A DNA stretch of 17,984 nucleotides, taken from contig PXUB01000013.1 of the NCBI GenBank assembly GCA_003009755.1, forward strand, positions 1 through 17,984, read 5' to 3'. The notes under the pieces are model-generated. The model was not told where the DNA came from and made no database searches. It saw nothing but the letters and a program-made list of their open reading frames with translations. Shown here in pieces: positions 1-8,036 of this stretch. Every line of letters begins with the position of its first letter. The first letter of the stretch is position 1. Origin of the DNA: Thermoplasmatales archaeon SW_10_69_26. Its GTDB lineage: Archaea; Thermoplasmatota; SW-10-69-26. Both the position numbers and the translations under genes were made by a program.

Positions 1-8
1 CGTCCGTC

Positions 9-27
9 GCAAACCATCCAGGTTTGC
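9..27. other. small hairpin downstream of EF-2
   Basis: Perfect 7-bp inverted repeat gcaaacc (9-15) and ggtttgc (21-27) around the loop atcca. It lies about 70 bases past the EF-2 stop on the minus strand. No clear T-tract follows on the minus strand, so a terminator role is only a guess. I see no gene start in bases 1-95. Confidence 0.35.
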
Positions 28-95
28 TTCCTCACGCTCCGCGACCTTGACCGCTCACGCCGGCGCGAGATCTTGCGCACATCGAGTCCGGCAGG

Positions 96-2300
96 CTAGA
101 CCTGGAAGTCCACGGGCGTCGGAACGTCGGGCTTCATGCCCTTGCGCTCGCGGATCTCGGTGGTGATCTCGTCGAGCAGGTTGGCGGGCACGGGCGCGAA
201 GCCGGCCTGCTCGGTGCTCCAGAGGGCGCGGCCGCCGGTGGCCGAGCGGATCGCCGCGCTGAAGCCGAACATCTCGTCGACCGGCGCCTCGGCGTTGACG
301 ACCACGCTTTCGCCCTCGGACTCGATCTCGGCGATCGTGGAGCGGCGCTGCTGCAGCTCGCGGGTCACGTCGCCCATGATGTCCTGCGGGACGTTCACGT
401 AGACCTTCTGCCGCGGCTCGAGCAGGTCGACGCCGACGGCGGTCATCGCGCCGAAGATGGCGTTGCGGACCGCCGGGATCGTCTGCGAGGGGCCGCGGTG
501 GATGGCGTCCTCGTGGAGCTTGGCGTCCTTGAGGCGCACCTTGAGACCCATGCAGGGCTCGTCGGCGCGGGGGCCGCCGTCCATGGCTTCCTGGAAGCCC
601 TCCATGACGAGGTCCATCGTCTCGTAGAGGTACTGGACCCCCTTCGTGTCGTCGATGAACATGTTCGTCCCCTCGATCCACGACACGCTGCGAGCGTCGT
701 CGCGCTCCCAGCCGAGCTCGGTGAGGACCTCGCGGACCTCCTTCTCGTCCTGGTCGCGGATCTTGCCGTCCGGCAGCTCGCCTTCCCGGATCGCTTCCAT
801 GACCTCGGGCTCGAGGGGTTCGACCTCGAAGAACAGCCGGTTGTGGCGGTTCGGCGAGCGACCCTCGAACTCGGGCGTGGCCTCCGAGATCGACTCGCGG
901 TAGACCACGATCGGTTCGCTGGTCTGGATCTCGATGCCGTGCTCTTCCTTGATCCGGTGCTCGGTGACCTCCAGGTGGAGCTCCCCCATGCCGGACATCA
1001 GGTTCTCGCCCGTCTCCTGGTCGATCGACACCTGGATCGACGGGTCGGCCTTGGAGACCGAGCGCAGCGCCTTGACGAGCTTGGGCAGCTCGGCGACGTT
1101 CTTGGCTTCGACGCTGACCGTCACGACCGGTTCGCTGACGTGGACGATCCGCTCGAAGGGCTCGACCTCCTTCTCCTCGGTGACGGTGCTGCCGGCGATG
1201 GCCTCGTCGAGACCGACGACGGCCGCCAGGTTCCCGGCGTCCACGCTGTCGACGTTGACGCGGTCGGCGCCGACCATGACTCCGACGTCCTGGATGCGGT
1301 GCTCGCCGGCCACGCCGGAGATGTAGACCTGTTGGCCGCGTTCGATCTGACCGGAGAACATCCGGCCCACGGCGACCTCGCCGGCGTGCTCGTCCATCAC
1401 GATCTTGGTGACCATGAAGGACAGCGGGCCCTGCTCGTCGCAGTTGACGAGGCTCTGGCCGTACTCGCTTTCGGGATCGCCGCGCCAGATGTGCGGGATC
1501 CGGTACTTCTGGGCCTCGTCCGGCGGCGGCATGTGCTTGACGACGATGTTCAACATGACGTCCGCCAGCGGGCACTCCTTGATCAGCTCGCGAACCTCGT
1601 CGTTCTCCAGCCGGTTGTAGACGTGCTCCATCGAGTAGCCCGTCTGCTGGATCCAGGGGATCGAGACCGCCCAGTTGTACAGCGCCGATCCGAAGGCGAC
1701 GGTGCCGTCGTCGGGGCTGACCTGCCACTCCTCGGCCAGCTCGTCGTTGGGCGCGTACTTGCGGATGAGCTCGTTGACCTCCCGGATGATCTTGAAGAAC
1801 TTCTGCTGCATCTCATCCGGGCCGATCTTCACCTCGTTGATGAGGCGGTCGACCTTGTTGATGAACAGGATCGGCTTGCCCTTCTCGCGGAGCGCCTGCC
1901 GGATGACGGTCTCCGTCTGCGGCATGACGCTCTCGACCGCGTCGACCACGACCACGGCGCCGTCGATGGCGCGCATGGCGCGGGTCACGTCCCCGCCGAA
2001 GTCCACGTGGCCGGGCGTGTCGAAGAGGTTGATGAGGTAGTCGTCCTCCTCGTACTCGTGCACCATCGACAGCGCCGCGCTGTCGATCGTGATGCCTCGC
2101 TCCTGCTCCTGCTCGTCGAAGTCCATGACGAGCTGCTCGCCCGCCAGCTCTTCCGACATCATGCCGGCGCCCGCGATCAGGTTGTCCGAGAAGGTGGTCT
2201 TCCCGTGGTCGATGTGGGCCGCCGTCCCGATGTTGCGGATGAACTCGGGATTGTCCATGATGTCTCGTGCGCGCTTGATGTTCTCCTCTTTCCGGCCCAT
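96..2300 (-). CDS. fusA: archaeal translation elongation factor 2 (aEF-2)
   Basis: GTPase that drives ribosomal translocation in the cytoplasm. The 734-aa product matches the usual archaeal EF-2 length. Visible motifs are the G1 P-loop AAHIDHGKTT, the G2/switch region QERGITID, G3 DTPGHVDFGG and G4 NKVD. Domain IV has LHEDAIHRG, whose second His (about residue 601) is the expected diphthamide site. The open frame extends upstream to 2492, but ATG at 2300 is chosen because MGRKEEN is the family N-terminus and minus-strand AAGGTGG lies a few bases upstream. A TATA box 75 bases upstream gives it its own promoter. rps7 does not immediately precede it as in most archaea; a chemosensory operon lies between. 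The identification is secure. Confidence 0.97.
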   Translation of the reverse strand: MGRKEENIKRARDIMDNPEFIRNIGTAAHIDHGKTTFSDNLIAGAGMMSEELAGEQLVMDFDEQEQERGITIDSAALSMVHEYEEDDYLINLFDTPGHVDFGGDVTRAMRAIDGAVVVVDAVESVMPQTETVIRQALREKGKPILFINKVDRLINEVKIGPDEMQQKFFKIIREVNELIRKYAPNDELAEEWQVSPDDGTVAFGSALYNWAVSIPWIQQTGYSMEHVYNRLENDEVRELIKECPLADVMLNIVVKHMPPPDEAQKYRIPHIWRGDPESEYGQSLVNCDEQGPLSFMVTKIVMDEHAGEVAVGRMFSGQIERGQQVYISGVAGEHRIQDVGVMVGADRVNVDSVDAGNLAAVVGLDEAIAGSTVTEEKEVEPFERIVHVSEPVVTVSVEAKNVAELPKLVKALRSVSKADPSIQVSIDQETGENLMSGMGELHLEVTEHRIKEEHGIEIQTSEPIVVYRESISEATPEFEGRSPNRHNRLFFEVEPLEPEVMEAIREGELPDGKIRDQDEKEVREVLTELGWERDDARSVSWIEGTNMFIDDTKGVQYLYETMDLVMEGFQEAMDGGPRADEPCMGLKVRLKDAKLHEDAIHRGPSQTIPAVRNAIFGAMTAVGVDLLEPRQKVYVNVPQDIMGDVTRELQQRRSTIAEIESEGESVVVNAEAPVDEMFGFSAAIRSATGGRALWSTEQAGFAPVPANLLDEITTEIRERKGMKPDVPTPVDFQV

Positions 2301-2639
2301 GAATCCACCTTGTGCGTCGGATCCGGGTCGAAGGAAGCTCGAGCCCGGCGTCGTCCTTGACCAAGGAAGCGTGGTATAAAACTGTGACGAGGGTGACCGA
2401 GGATCTGGGCCGAGCGAGGCCAGCCGTGCACGTGGGGGCGGGTCGGGTGCCACGCGGTCGAGGCGCACGAGCTGCTCGACGCTGACGCGCAACCGCAGCG
2501 GCCCCCGGCCGCGTCCGGCTGGCGGGCCCCACGGCCCGCGCCGGGTCCCCGTCCTCGGCTTGCTCGTCGCCGGCCTCGGTGAGCGGCTTGGCGACCCGCC
2601 GCCGCGCCAGGCGGCCCTCGTCCATGACGAGCCCCCAGG
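2301..2639. other. intergenic region between CheA and EF-2
   Basis: 339 bases, very GC-rich. It holds the EF-2 promoter and a perfect 7-bp hairpin (gcgggcc/ggcccgc, 2522-2539) about 100 bases past the CheA stop. Open frames here run on into EF-2 in other frames and resemble nothing I recognise. I see no supported gene. Confidence 0.5.
2373..2382 (-). promoter_or_regulatory. TATA box of the EF-2 gene
   Basis: The minus strand reads GTTTTATACC, a good archaeal box A. It is 75 bases upstream of the ATG, so transcription would start near 2350 and give a leader of about 50 nt carrying the Shine-Dalgarno sequence. rps12 shows nearly the same TATA-to-start distance (74). Confidence 0.7.
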
Positions 2640-4838
2640 TCAGGCGATCAGCTCCTCGATGGTGTCCGCCAGGCGAGCCGGATCGAACTCCTTCTTGGGC
2701 ATGTAGGCGTCGGCTCCCGCCTCCAGGGCCTGGCGAGCCGGACCGCTCCGCTCGGAGGTGGTCACGAGCACGATCGGGACGTCCATGGCGGAGGCGCGGA
2801 TCCGCTCGGTGAGCTCGATGCCGTCCACCTCAGGCATCAGGACGTCGGTCACGACGGCGTCGACGTCCTCGTCCCGCAGACGCGCCCACCCCTCCTCGCC
2901 GTCCGGGGCTTCCAGCACGCTGAAGCCTGCGGTCTCGAGACCGCGTCGGATCTGTCGGCGGGTCACGTCGGTGTCCTCGACGAGCAACAGTCGCGGCTCG
3001 GCGCTGGGCTGGGGCTCGGCCGAGGGGAGCTCGAGCGGGCCCGCCTCGCGGATCGCGTCCGCCATCTCGCGCGGGTCCAAGATGACGCACACGGCCCCGT
3101 CGGAGAGGACCGTGGCTCCCGCCACCATGCGGACCGAACCGAGGATCGCGCCCAGCGGTTCGACGACGATCTCGGTCTCGCCCACCAGGTCGTCCACGAG
3201 CAACCCGACGCGTTCACCGCGGTCGAGCAGGACCACGCAGGGGCTCTCGCCCGACGCGAAGGGAGCCCGGGCTGGCGAGTCGACCTCCAGGGCCTCGGCG
3301 ATGTCCGCGACCGGCACCGGCTGCCCGTCCATCTCGACCGTCGTCACCTCGCCGTGATGGTCGACGTCCTCCAGGGCGACGTTCAACACGCGCAACAACG
3401 CGTCGGTCGGCACCGCGAACCTGTGCTCGCCGAGGCAGACGAGCATGACCCGCGCCGTCGACAGCGCCACGGGGACCTCGATCCGCACCAGGGTGCCCTC
3501 GTTCAGCGTGGACGAGACGTCCACCGTCCCCCGCAGCTCGTCCACGCCGCGAGCCACCGTCCCCAATCCGATGCCGCGTCCGGACACCTCGCCGGGGGCC
3601 TCCCGCGTGGTGAACCCGGCGTCGAACACGAGATCGATCACCGCCTCGTCGTCGAGCCGGTCGACCTCCGGGATCGCGCCCCGGCGGCGAGCCACCTCCC
3701 GCACCTCGTCGGGATCGATCCCTCGTCCGTCGTCCTCCACCTCGACGACGAGGCTGTGCGCCGTCCGGCGGGCCGCCAGCCGGACCCGAGCGACCGGGTC
3801 CTTGCCTTGCTCGCGTCGTTCCTCTGGGGGTTCGATGCCGTGGTCGACGGCGTTGCGGACCAGATGCATGATCGGGTCTTTGAGCTCCTCGAGCACGCGT
3901 TTGTCGGCTCGAACCCGATCGCCCTCGATCTCGAGCTCCACCTGCTTGCCCTGGTCGCGAGCGAGGTCGCGGACCGCCCGGCTGAACAGGTCGAAGATCT
4001 CCGCCATCGGGAGCAGCCGGCTCTCCTGGATGCCTTCCGAGAGCGCCTCAGCCAGCGACGCCAACCGTTCGGTGTCGTTCTCGGCCCGGTCGGCCATCTG
4101 GTCGAGTCGCTCGGCCAGGTCCTTGGTCGTCCGCCGCAGCTTGCGTTCGACGTCGGGCTCGGTCTCGCCCACGACCTCCTCGCGGATCGTCTGGGCGATC
4201 TCGGCCACCAGCTGTTGCCCCCTCGCCAGCTCTCGGCGACCCTCGTCCAACCGCTGGACCGTGGCCGTGAGCTCGCTCGCTCGACGCATCAGTCGGTCGA
4301 GCTGGCCAGGGTCCACCCGGATCGTCTCGATCCGGTGTGCGCGGGCCCGGCCCAGCGGGTCACGGGTGCCCTCCCCCGGCTCGTCCCCGCGCTCGTCCTG
4401 CCCCTCGGGCTGCCCGCCCGCGCCCTCGTCGACGGAGGGCTCACCAGCCTCCCCGGCGGCCTCGAGCTCGGCGACGAGGTCCTCCACGGGGACGTCCTCG
4501 GCGCCGGGTTGACCCTGGGTGGCCGCGTCGACCAGCGCCCGCAGCCCGTCGAGCGCGTCCACCAGCACGGCGACCTCCTCGGCCTGGAGCCCGCCCTCAT
4601 GGGGCCCCCGTTGGAGGACGCCCTCGCTCACGTGGGCGAGGGTCTCGATCCCCTCGAACCCCATGATCCGCGCGGCGCCTTTCAGGTTGTGCGTCTGGCG
4701 GGCGGCCGCCGCCAGGGCCTCCTCGTCGTCCGGTGCCTGGTCGAGCTGCATCAGCGCCTGCTCGAGCTCGGCCAGGTGCTCGCGGCTCTCGGTGCGGAAG
4801 AGGTCGAGCATCTCGTCGTCGGTGTCGTCGCTTGCCAT
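2640..4838 (-). CDS. cheA: hybrid chemotaxis histidine kinase CheA-REC
   Basis: Cytoplasmic kinase that passes receptor signals to a receiver domain. The 732 residues hold an HPt/P1 domain with HNLKG (phospho-His H50), an acidic Gly/Glu-rich linker (about 110-160) in place of a clear P2, and a P3 dimerisation helix from about 167. P4 follows, with N-box HLVRNAVDHG (325-334), DDGRGID (369-375) and SGRGIGLG (419-426). Next come a P5 CheW-like domain (about 460-595) and a C-terminal CheY-like receiver (about 615-732) with E621/D622, phospho-acceptor D665, T693 and K715. ATG at 4838 has GGTGAGGAGG just upstream and starts 8 bases after the preceding gene's stop. All catalytic boxes look intact. 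Fused receivers are known from FrzE/ChpA-like kinases, so this may steer something other than an archaellum. Confidence 0.94.
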   Translation of the reverse strand: MASDDTDDEMLDLFRTESREHLAELEQALMQLDQAPDDEEALAAAARQTHNLKGAARIMGFEGIETLAHVSEGVLQRGPHEGGLQAEEVAVLVDALDGLRALVDAATQGQPGAEDVPVEDLVAELEAAGEAGEPSVDEGAGGQPEGQDERGDEPGEGTRDPLGRARAHRIETIRVDPGQLDRLMRRASELTATVQRLDEGRRELARGQQLVAEIAQTIREEVVGETEPDVERKLRRTTKDLAERLDQMADRAENDTERLASLAEALSEGIQESRLLPMAEIFDLFSRAVRDLARDQGKQVELEIEGDRVRADKRVLEELKDPIMHLVRNAVDHGIEPPEERREQGKDPVARVRLAARRTAHSLVVEVEDDGRGIDPDEVREVARRRGAIPEVDRLDDEAVIDLVFDAGFTTREAPGEVSGRGIGLGTVARGVDELRGTVDVSSTLNEGTLVRIEVPVALSTARVMLVCLGEHRFAVPTDALLRVLNVALEDVDHHGEVTTVEMDGQPVPVADIAEALEVDSPARAPFASGESPCVVLLDRGERVGLLVDDLVGETEIVVEPLGAILGSVRMVAGATVLSDGAVCVILDPREMADAIREAGPLELPSAEPQPSAEPRLLLVEDTDVTRRQIRRGLETAGFSVLEAPDGEEGWARLRDEDVDAVVTDVLMPEVDGIELTERIRASAMDVPIVLVTTSERSGPARQALEAGADAYMPKKEFDPARLADTIEELIA

Positions 4839-4846
4839 CGTCCTCC

Positions 4847-6328
4847 TCACCTCATCGCATCCAAGCTGTCCGCGACCGCCTGCAGCTCGTCGACGAGCTG
4901 TTGGGCCCGCTCGTGGCGGTCGGCGGCCACGGTCACGCGCTCGCGGGTGCCCTCGATGTCGTCCTCGACGGCGTCCAACGCCTGAGCCTGATCGGCGGCG
5001 GCTTCCCGGACGGTGGCCGTCTGCTGTTGGGAATCCGCCAACCGATCGACGATCTGCTCCAGCCAGTCGTCGACGTCGTCGGCGCTCGTGCGGGTCTCCT
5101 CGATCGCTTTCCGCGTCCGCTCGATCACGACGGCCGCGGTCTCCGAGGACTCGTGGGCTTCGTCGGCGATCGCCTCCAGGGCCTGGGCTTCCGTCTTGGC
5201 TTGCTCGGCCAGGTCGCGGATCTCGGTGAGCTCGCCCGTGTCGGCGCCGGACCGGGAGGCGGCCACCGAGGCGTTGAGGGCGAGCACGTCGATCCGGTCC
5301 GCGGTGTCCGCCAACGTGTCCGCGGACCGCTCCAGGTGGTCGACCTCCTCGCTGACGTCGAGGATCTGCTCGGTGAACTCGCCCACGCCGTCCTCGACGT
5401 TCCCCAACCGTTCTCGGGTGCGGTCCACCCGGCGGCGGCCGTCCTCGGCCCAGCTTTCGACGGTGGTGGCCACCTGGCCTAAGGCGTCGACCTTCGCGTG
5501 GACGTCCCGGGCTTGGGCTTGCAACTGCGCCAGGTGGTCCTCGATCGCTAGGGTGGTCTCCTGCTCGGCGTTCACCCGCCCCCTTGCGTCCTCGAGGACC
5601 GTCTCGAGATCCGCCAACCGTTCCTCGAGGGTCCCCGCATCGCGCTCCAGGTCGCGGTCGATCGTGTTCACCGTCCGATACCCGACCACCGCGGACGTCA
5701 GCGCGGCCGCCAGCGACCCCCACAGGATCGCCTGATCCAGGTCGCTGTGCTGCTCGTGGATGGCCTCCCGCTGGTCGTTGAGGATCTGGCGTTCGCGATC
5801 GACCAACCGTCCCAGGGCGGCTTCGGTCCTCGTCCGCGCCTGGCTGGCCTGCGAGCCCGTCAGCCGGGCCTGGGCTGCGGTCTCGTTGCCGGCCTCCATG
5901 TCGTCTTGGGCTCGCCGCACGAGCTCGATGTAGGCGGTCGCGTTCTCCTGCATCTCGACGAACGTCGACTGCCGTTCGGGATCGTCGAAGGGTTGGTCGA
6001 CCTCGTCGACCTGCATCTGGAAGGTCGTGATCTGGGACTCCAACCGGCTCCGGTTCTGCGTCTCGCCCGTCATGACGTACGTGTGGCTGGCCTCCACGAC
6101 CCCCAAGAACGCCCGTTTGAGCTCGATCATCCCGGTCAAGCTGCGACGCTGCTCCTCCACGCGGTCCTCGGCCTCCCCGATCTGGTCCGTCTGCGCGTTC
6201 ATCAGGATCGCGCCGGCGAGGAGGAAGACGATCGGCAACCCGACCGCCACGGCCATCTGCCGGTCGAACGACCACCCTTCGAGCCAACCGCTCCCGTCGC
6301 GACCGCTGGCGCGATCGTCACTGGCCAC
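4847..6328 (-). CDS. CHASE3-type methyl-accepting chemotaxis-like transducer
   Basis: Predicted membrane receptor, 493 aa. TM1 is about residues 25-44. An extracytoplasmic helical segment of about 155 residues contains EASHTYVMTGE, reminiscent of CHASE3 (..RGYLLTGD..). TM2 is about 200-216, followed by a long acidic coiled coil. A degenerate MCP hairpin tip occurs at 346-361 (IDVLALNASVAASRSG, against the canonical LLALNAAIEAARAGE). No clear HAMP domain is visible. GTG at 6328 is chosen because it begins right after the CheW stop (6333) and the frame upstream of it is out-of-phase CheW sequence. It lies directly between cheW and cheA. The altered tip could weaken or re-specialise kinase coupling. 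Receptor function is inferred from topology, tip and operon. Confidence 0.85.
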   Translation of the reverse strand: MASDDRASGRDGSGWLEGWSFDRQMAVAVGLPIVFLLAGAILMNAQTDQIGEAEDRVEEQRRSLTGMIELKRAFLGVVEASHTYVMTGETQNRSRLESQITTFQMQVDEVDQPFDDPERQSTFVEMQENATAYIELVRRAQDDMEAGNETAAQARLTGSQASQARTRTEAALGRLVDRERQILNDQREAIHEQHSDLDQAILWGSLAAALTSAVVGYRTVNTIDRDLERDAGTLEERLADLETVLEDARGRVNAEQETTLAIEDHLAQLQAQARDVHAKVDALGQVATTVESWAEDGRRRVDRTRERLGNVEDGVGEFTEQILDVSEEVDHLERSADTLADTADRIDVLALNASVAASRSGADTGELTEIRDLAEQAKTEAQALEAIADEAHESSETAAVVIERTRKAIEETRTSADDVDDWLEQIVDRLADSQQQTATVREAAADQAQALDAVEDDIEGTRERVTVAADRHERAQQLVDELQAVADSLDAMR

Positions 6329-6332
6329 GGTG

Positions 6333-7289
6333 TCAGGCCCCCCGGATCCGCACCATGGTTCTCGCGGCCAACACCTGGAGAGGGTCGACGAGCGGCACCG
6401 CCTGGCCGTCGCGATCGAGCTGCCCCAACACCCCGGGCTGGTCCGGTGAGCCATCGATGCTCCCCTCGTCGAGGGGGACCGTCTGCCGGACCTCGTCGAC
6501 GGCCACCGCGGCGGGCTCCGAGGGGGGGTCGACCAAGGCCGCCAGAGCCACGTCGCGTCGGTCGACGGGGGAGAACCCCAACAGCGGGGCCAGGTCCACG
6601 ACGCCCACGATCTCCCCCCGGTGGTTGGCCAGGCCGAGCACGTGGTCGGGGGTCGTCGGGACCGGCGTCAACCGACCCAACCGGACGAACTCCTGCACGG
6701 GATCGACCAAGAGCGCGACCGTGTTGCCCGCCAGGCTGGCCAGCACCGCCAGCCGCTCCGGCTCGACCGGCGGGGCCATCGGGGCCACGGTCGGGTCCCG
6801 GCGGCGACCCAGCTCGGCCAGCTCCGCCTCGTCGAACCCGCTGAACAGGTCCTCGACGGAGACGGTCGGCTCGACGCTGTCGGCCCGGGCGGCCAACGCC
6901 TCCAGCTCGAGGACGTCGGCCGAGCGCTCCCCGAGGCGGATCGCGCCTCGGATCGGAGCCTCGTGCGAGGCCTCGATCGCCGTGTCCTCCGGGGCCGACA
7001 CGATGGTGTGAACCTCGGTGGCCACGAGGGCGAAGCGCCGGTCGCCGGCCTCCACGTCGACGAGGCGATGGTCGAGCGTGTAGGCCTCGGGTCGTCGGCC
7101 GAAGCACAGATCGACGTCGAGCACGGGGACCACCTCCTCGCCCACGTGCGCGTCCCCGATCCAGCCGCCGTGGCCGTTACCCGCTCCCGAAAACACCACC
7201 AGCCCCAGAACCTGACGGACGTGTCGTGCCGGCACCGCGTAGCGCCCCTCGCTCGTGCCGAACACGAGCAACGGTCCGAGGTCGTTCAC
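6333..7289 (-). CDS. cheW: tandem CheW-domain coupling protein
   Basis: Scaffold linking chemoreceptors to CheA. The 318-aa product contains two CheW-like domains, about residues 4-135 (LLVFGTSEGRYAVPARHVRQVLG) and about 178-312 (VLGLANHRGEIVGVVDLAPLLG, the more canonical one), joined by an acidic linker. Ordinary CheW proteins are about half this size. GTG at 7289 is preferred because GGGAGG lies 8 bases upstream. An alternative start at 7328 would add 13 residues and has no good ribosome-binding site. It is the first gene of the operon, and the next start is only 4 bases past its stop. No convincing TATA box was found upstream. Confidence 0.88.
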   Translation of the reverse strand: MNDLGPLLVFGTSEGRYAVPARHVRQVLGLVVFSGAGNGHGGWIGDAHVGEEVVPVLDVDLCFGRRPEAYTLDHRLVDVEAGDRRFALVATEVHTIVSAPEDTAIEASHEAPIRGAIRLGERSADVLELEALAARADSVEPTVSVEDLFSGFDEAELAELGRRRDPTVAPMAPPVEPERLAVLASLAGNTVALLVDPVQEFVRLGRLTPVPTTPDHVLGLANHRGEIVGVVDLAPLLGFSPVDRRDVALAALVDPPSEPAAVAVDEVRQTVPLDEGSIDGSPDQPGVLGQLDRDGQAVPLVDPLQVLAARTMVRIRGA

Positions 7290-7706
7290 CCCCCGTCCCT
7301 CCCGCGGCGTGAGGCCGTCCCAGGCCATCCGTCCCGGCGGTCCAGCAGCCTGTGGTCTCCCACCCCGAACGCCTGCGCAGAGCCCATCGGTACCGCCACA
7401 AGGCTACGAGCCGCCGTGCAGCTGAAAAGCCTGGAGGGACGAAGTTGGTGGAGTCGACCAGCCTCCAGAGGCCAGAGGGGTCCACGGGGGACGATCGGAC
7501 GGCAGCCGAGACCTCGCAGGGGTGGATGTCGCCAAATCGGAGGTCCCGGATCGGAGATCCGGTCTCTCGCGGGCTCCCTCTCTGCGATGACCGAGCGGAG
7601 CCAGACAGAGCATCGATCTCGCGCGGTACGCGCCGGGCTAGCGACGCGGTGGTCGCGACTCGTGCTCTCGCTGGGTCCTTCTCTGCGATCAGCGCGCGGA
7701 GGCTTT

Positions 7707-7750
7707 CGAGCGTCGAGCTCGTGTGGTATACGCCGAGCTAACGACGCTCG
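7707..7750 (+). repeat. bulged hairpin B
   Basis: The outer stem is cgagcgtcg (7707-7715) with cgacgctcg (7742-7750). The inner stem is agctcg (7716-7721) with cgagct (7734-7739). A 12-nt loop tops it, and AA is unpaired on the 3' side (7740-7741). It differs from the hairpin at 7791-7840 by paired, compensating changes in the outer stem. Confidence 0.75.
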
Positions 7751-7790
7751 CGATTCAACCGAACCGGGCGGTGGTTGTCGGTTCGGGTTC

Positions 7791-7840
7791 TCGCGAACGT
7801 CGAGCTCGCGTGGTGTTCGCCGAGCTAGCGACGTTCGCGA
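7791..7840 (+). repeat. bulged hairpin C
   Basis: The outer stem is 12 bp, tcgcgaacgtcg (7791-7802) with cgacgttcgcga (7829-7840). The inner stem agctcg/cgagct matches hairpin B. There is a 12-nt loop, and AG is unpaired on the 3' side (7827-7828). A weaker relative (A) with the same layout lies at 7611-7648. Confidence 0.78.
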
Positions 7841-7926
7841 TCCGGACGAGGCGGCGATGCGTTAGACGAGTCTCGTCCTCTCGCTGGATCGGCTTGACCC
7901 AGCTAGCGCGCCGATCGGGGGGGTTT

Positions 7927-7972
7927 TCGACCATCGGCCCCGCGAAGTCTACGTCGGGGCAGCGATGGTCGA
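7927..7972 (+). repeat. bulged hairpin D
   Basis: The outer stem is tcgaccatcg (7927-7936) with cgatggtcga (7963-7972). The inner stem is gccccg/cggggc, with a 12-nt loop and AG unpaired at 7961-7962. The stem sequences are unrelated to B and C, but the geometry is the same. A run of seven G and four T immediately precedes it. Confidence 0.78.
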
Positions 7973-8036
7973 GATGCGCACGGCTCGGTCGATGCAGTCG
8001 ACGAGAGCCGTGCTCTCGCTGGGTCCTTCTCTGCAA

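Larger units (their letters stand above)
7340..8036. other. repeat-rich intergenic region between rps7 and cheW
   Basis: About 700 bases without a supportable gene; open frames on both strands lack any recognisable protein pattern. The left part (7340-7560) holds a 7-bp hairpin, ctggagg/cctccag (7431-7468). The right part (7564-8048) is a degenerate tandem array of units that start with a tctcgc-type sequence and contain hairpins with agctagcg-like right arms. The hairpins are listed separately. Confidence 0.6.

Noticed and set aside
498-2360. 620-aa plus-strand open frame across EF-2
   Set aside because: It is antisense to an intact EF-2, with a composition (runs of V, D, L, H) typical of a GC-rich shadow frame.
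2301-2625. Possible small gene starting at 2625 (MDEGRLARRR...)
   Set aside because: No good ribosome-binding site; the frame continues through EF-2 out of phase, and the residues look random.
3354-4985. 543-aa plus-strand open frame across cheA
   Set aside because: Antisense shadow of CheA; no recognisable domain and no start context.
7707-7972. Integron attC sites
   Set aside because: The hairpins have a bulge as attC does, but the RYYYAAC/GTTRRRY end boxes are absent, there are no cassette genes, and no integrase is in view.
7707-7972. REP/RAYT elements
   Set aside because: No GTAG-type foot precedes the stems and no RAYT gene is visible. A genome-wide check could reopen this.
7915-7972. 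Replication origin box (G-run plus T-run next to an inverted repeat)
   Set aside because: A single G7T4 run without repeated origin boxes or an orc1/cdc6 gene is not enough.
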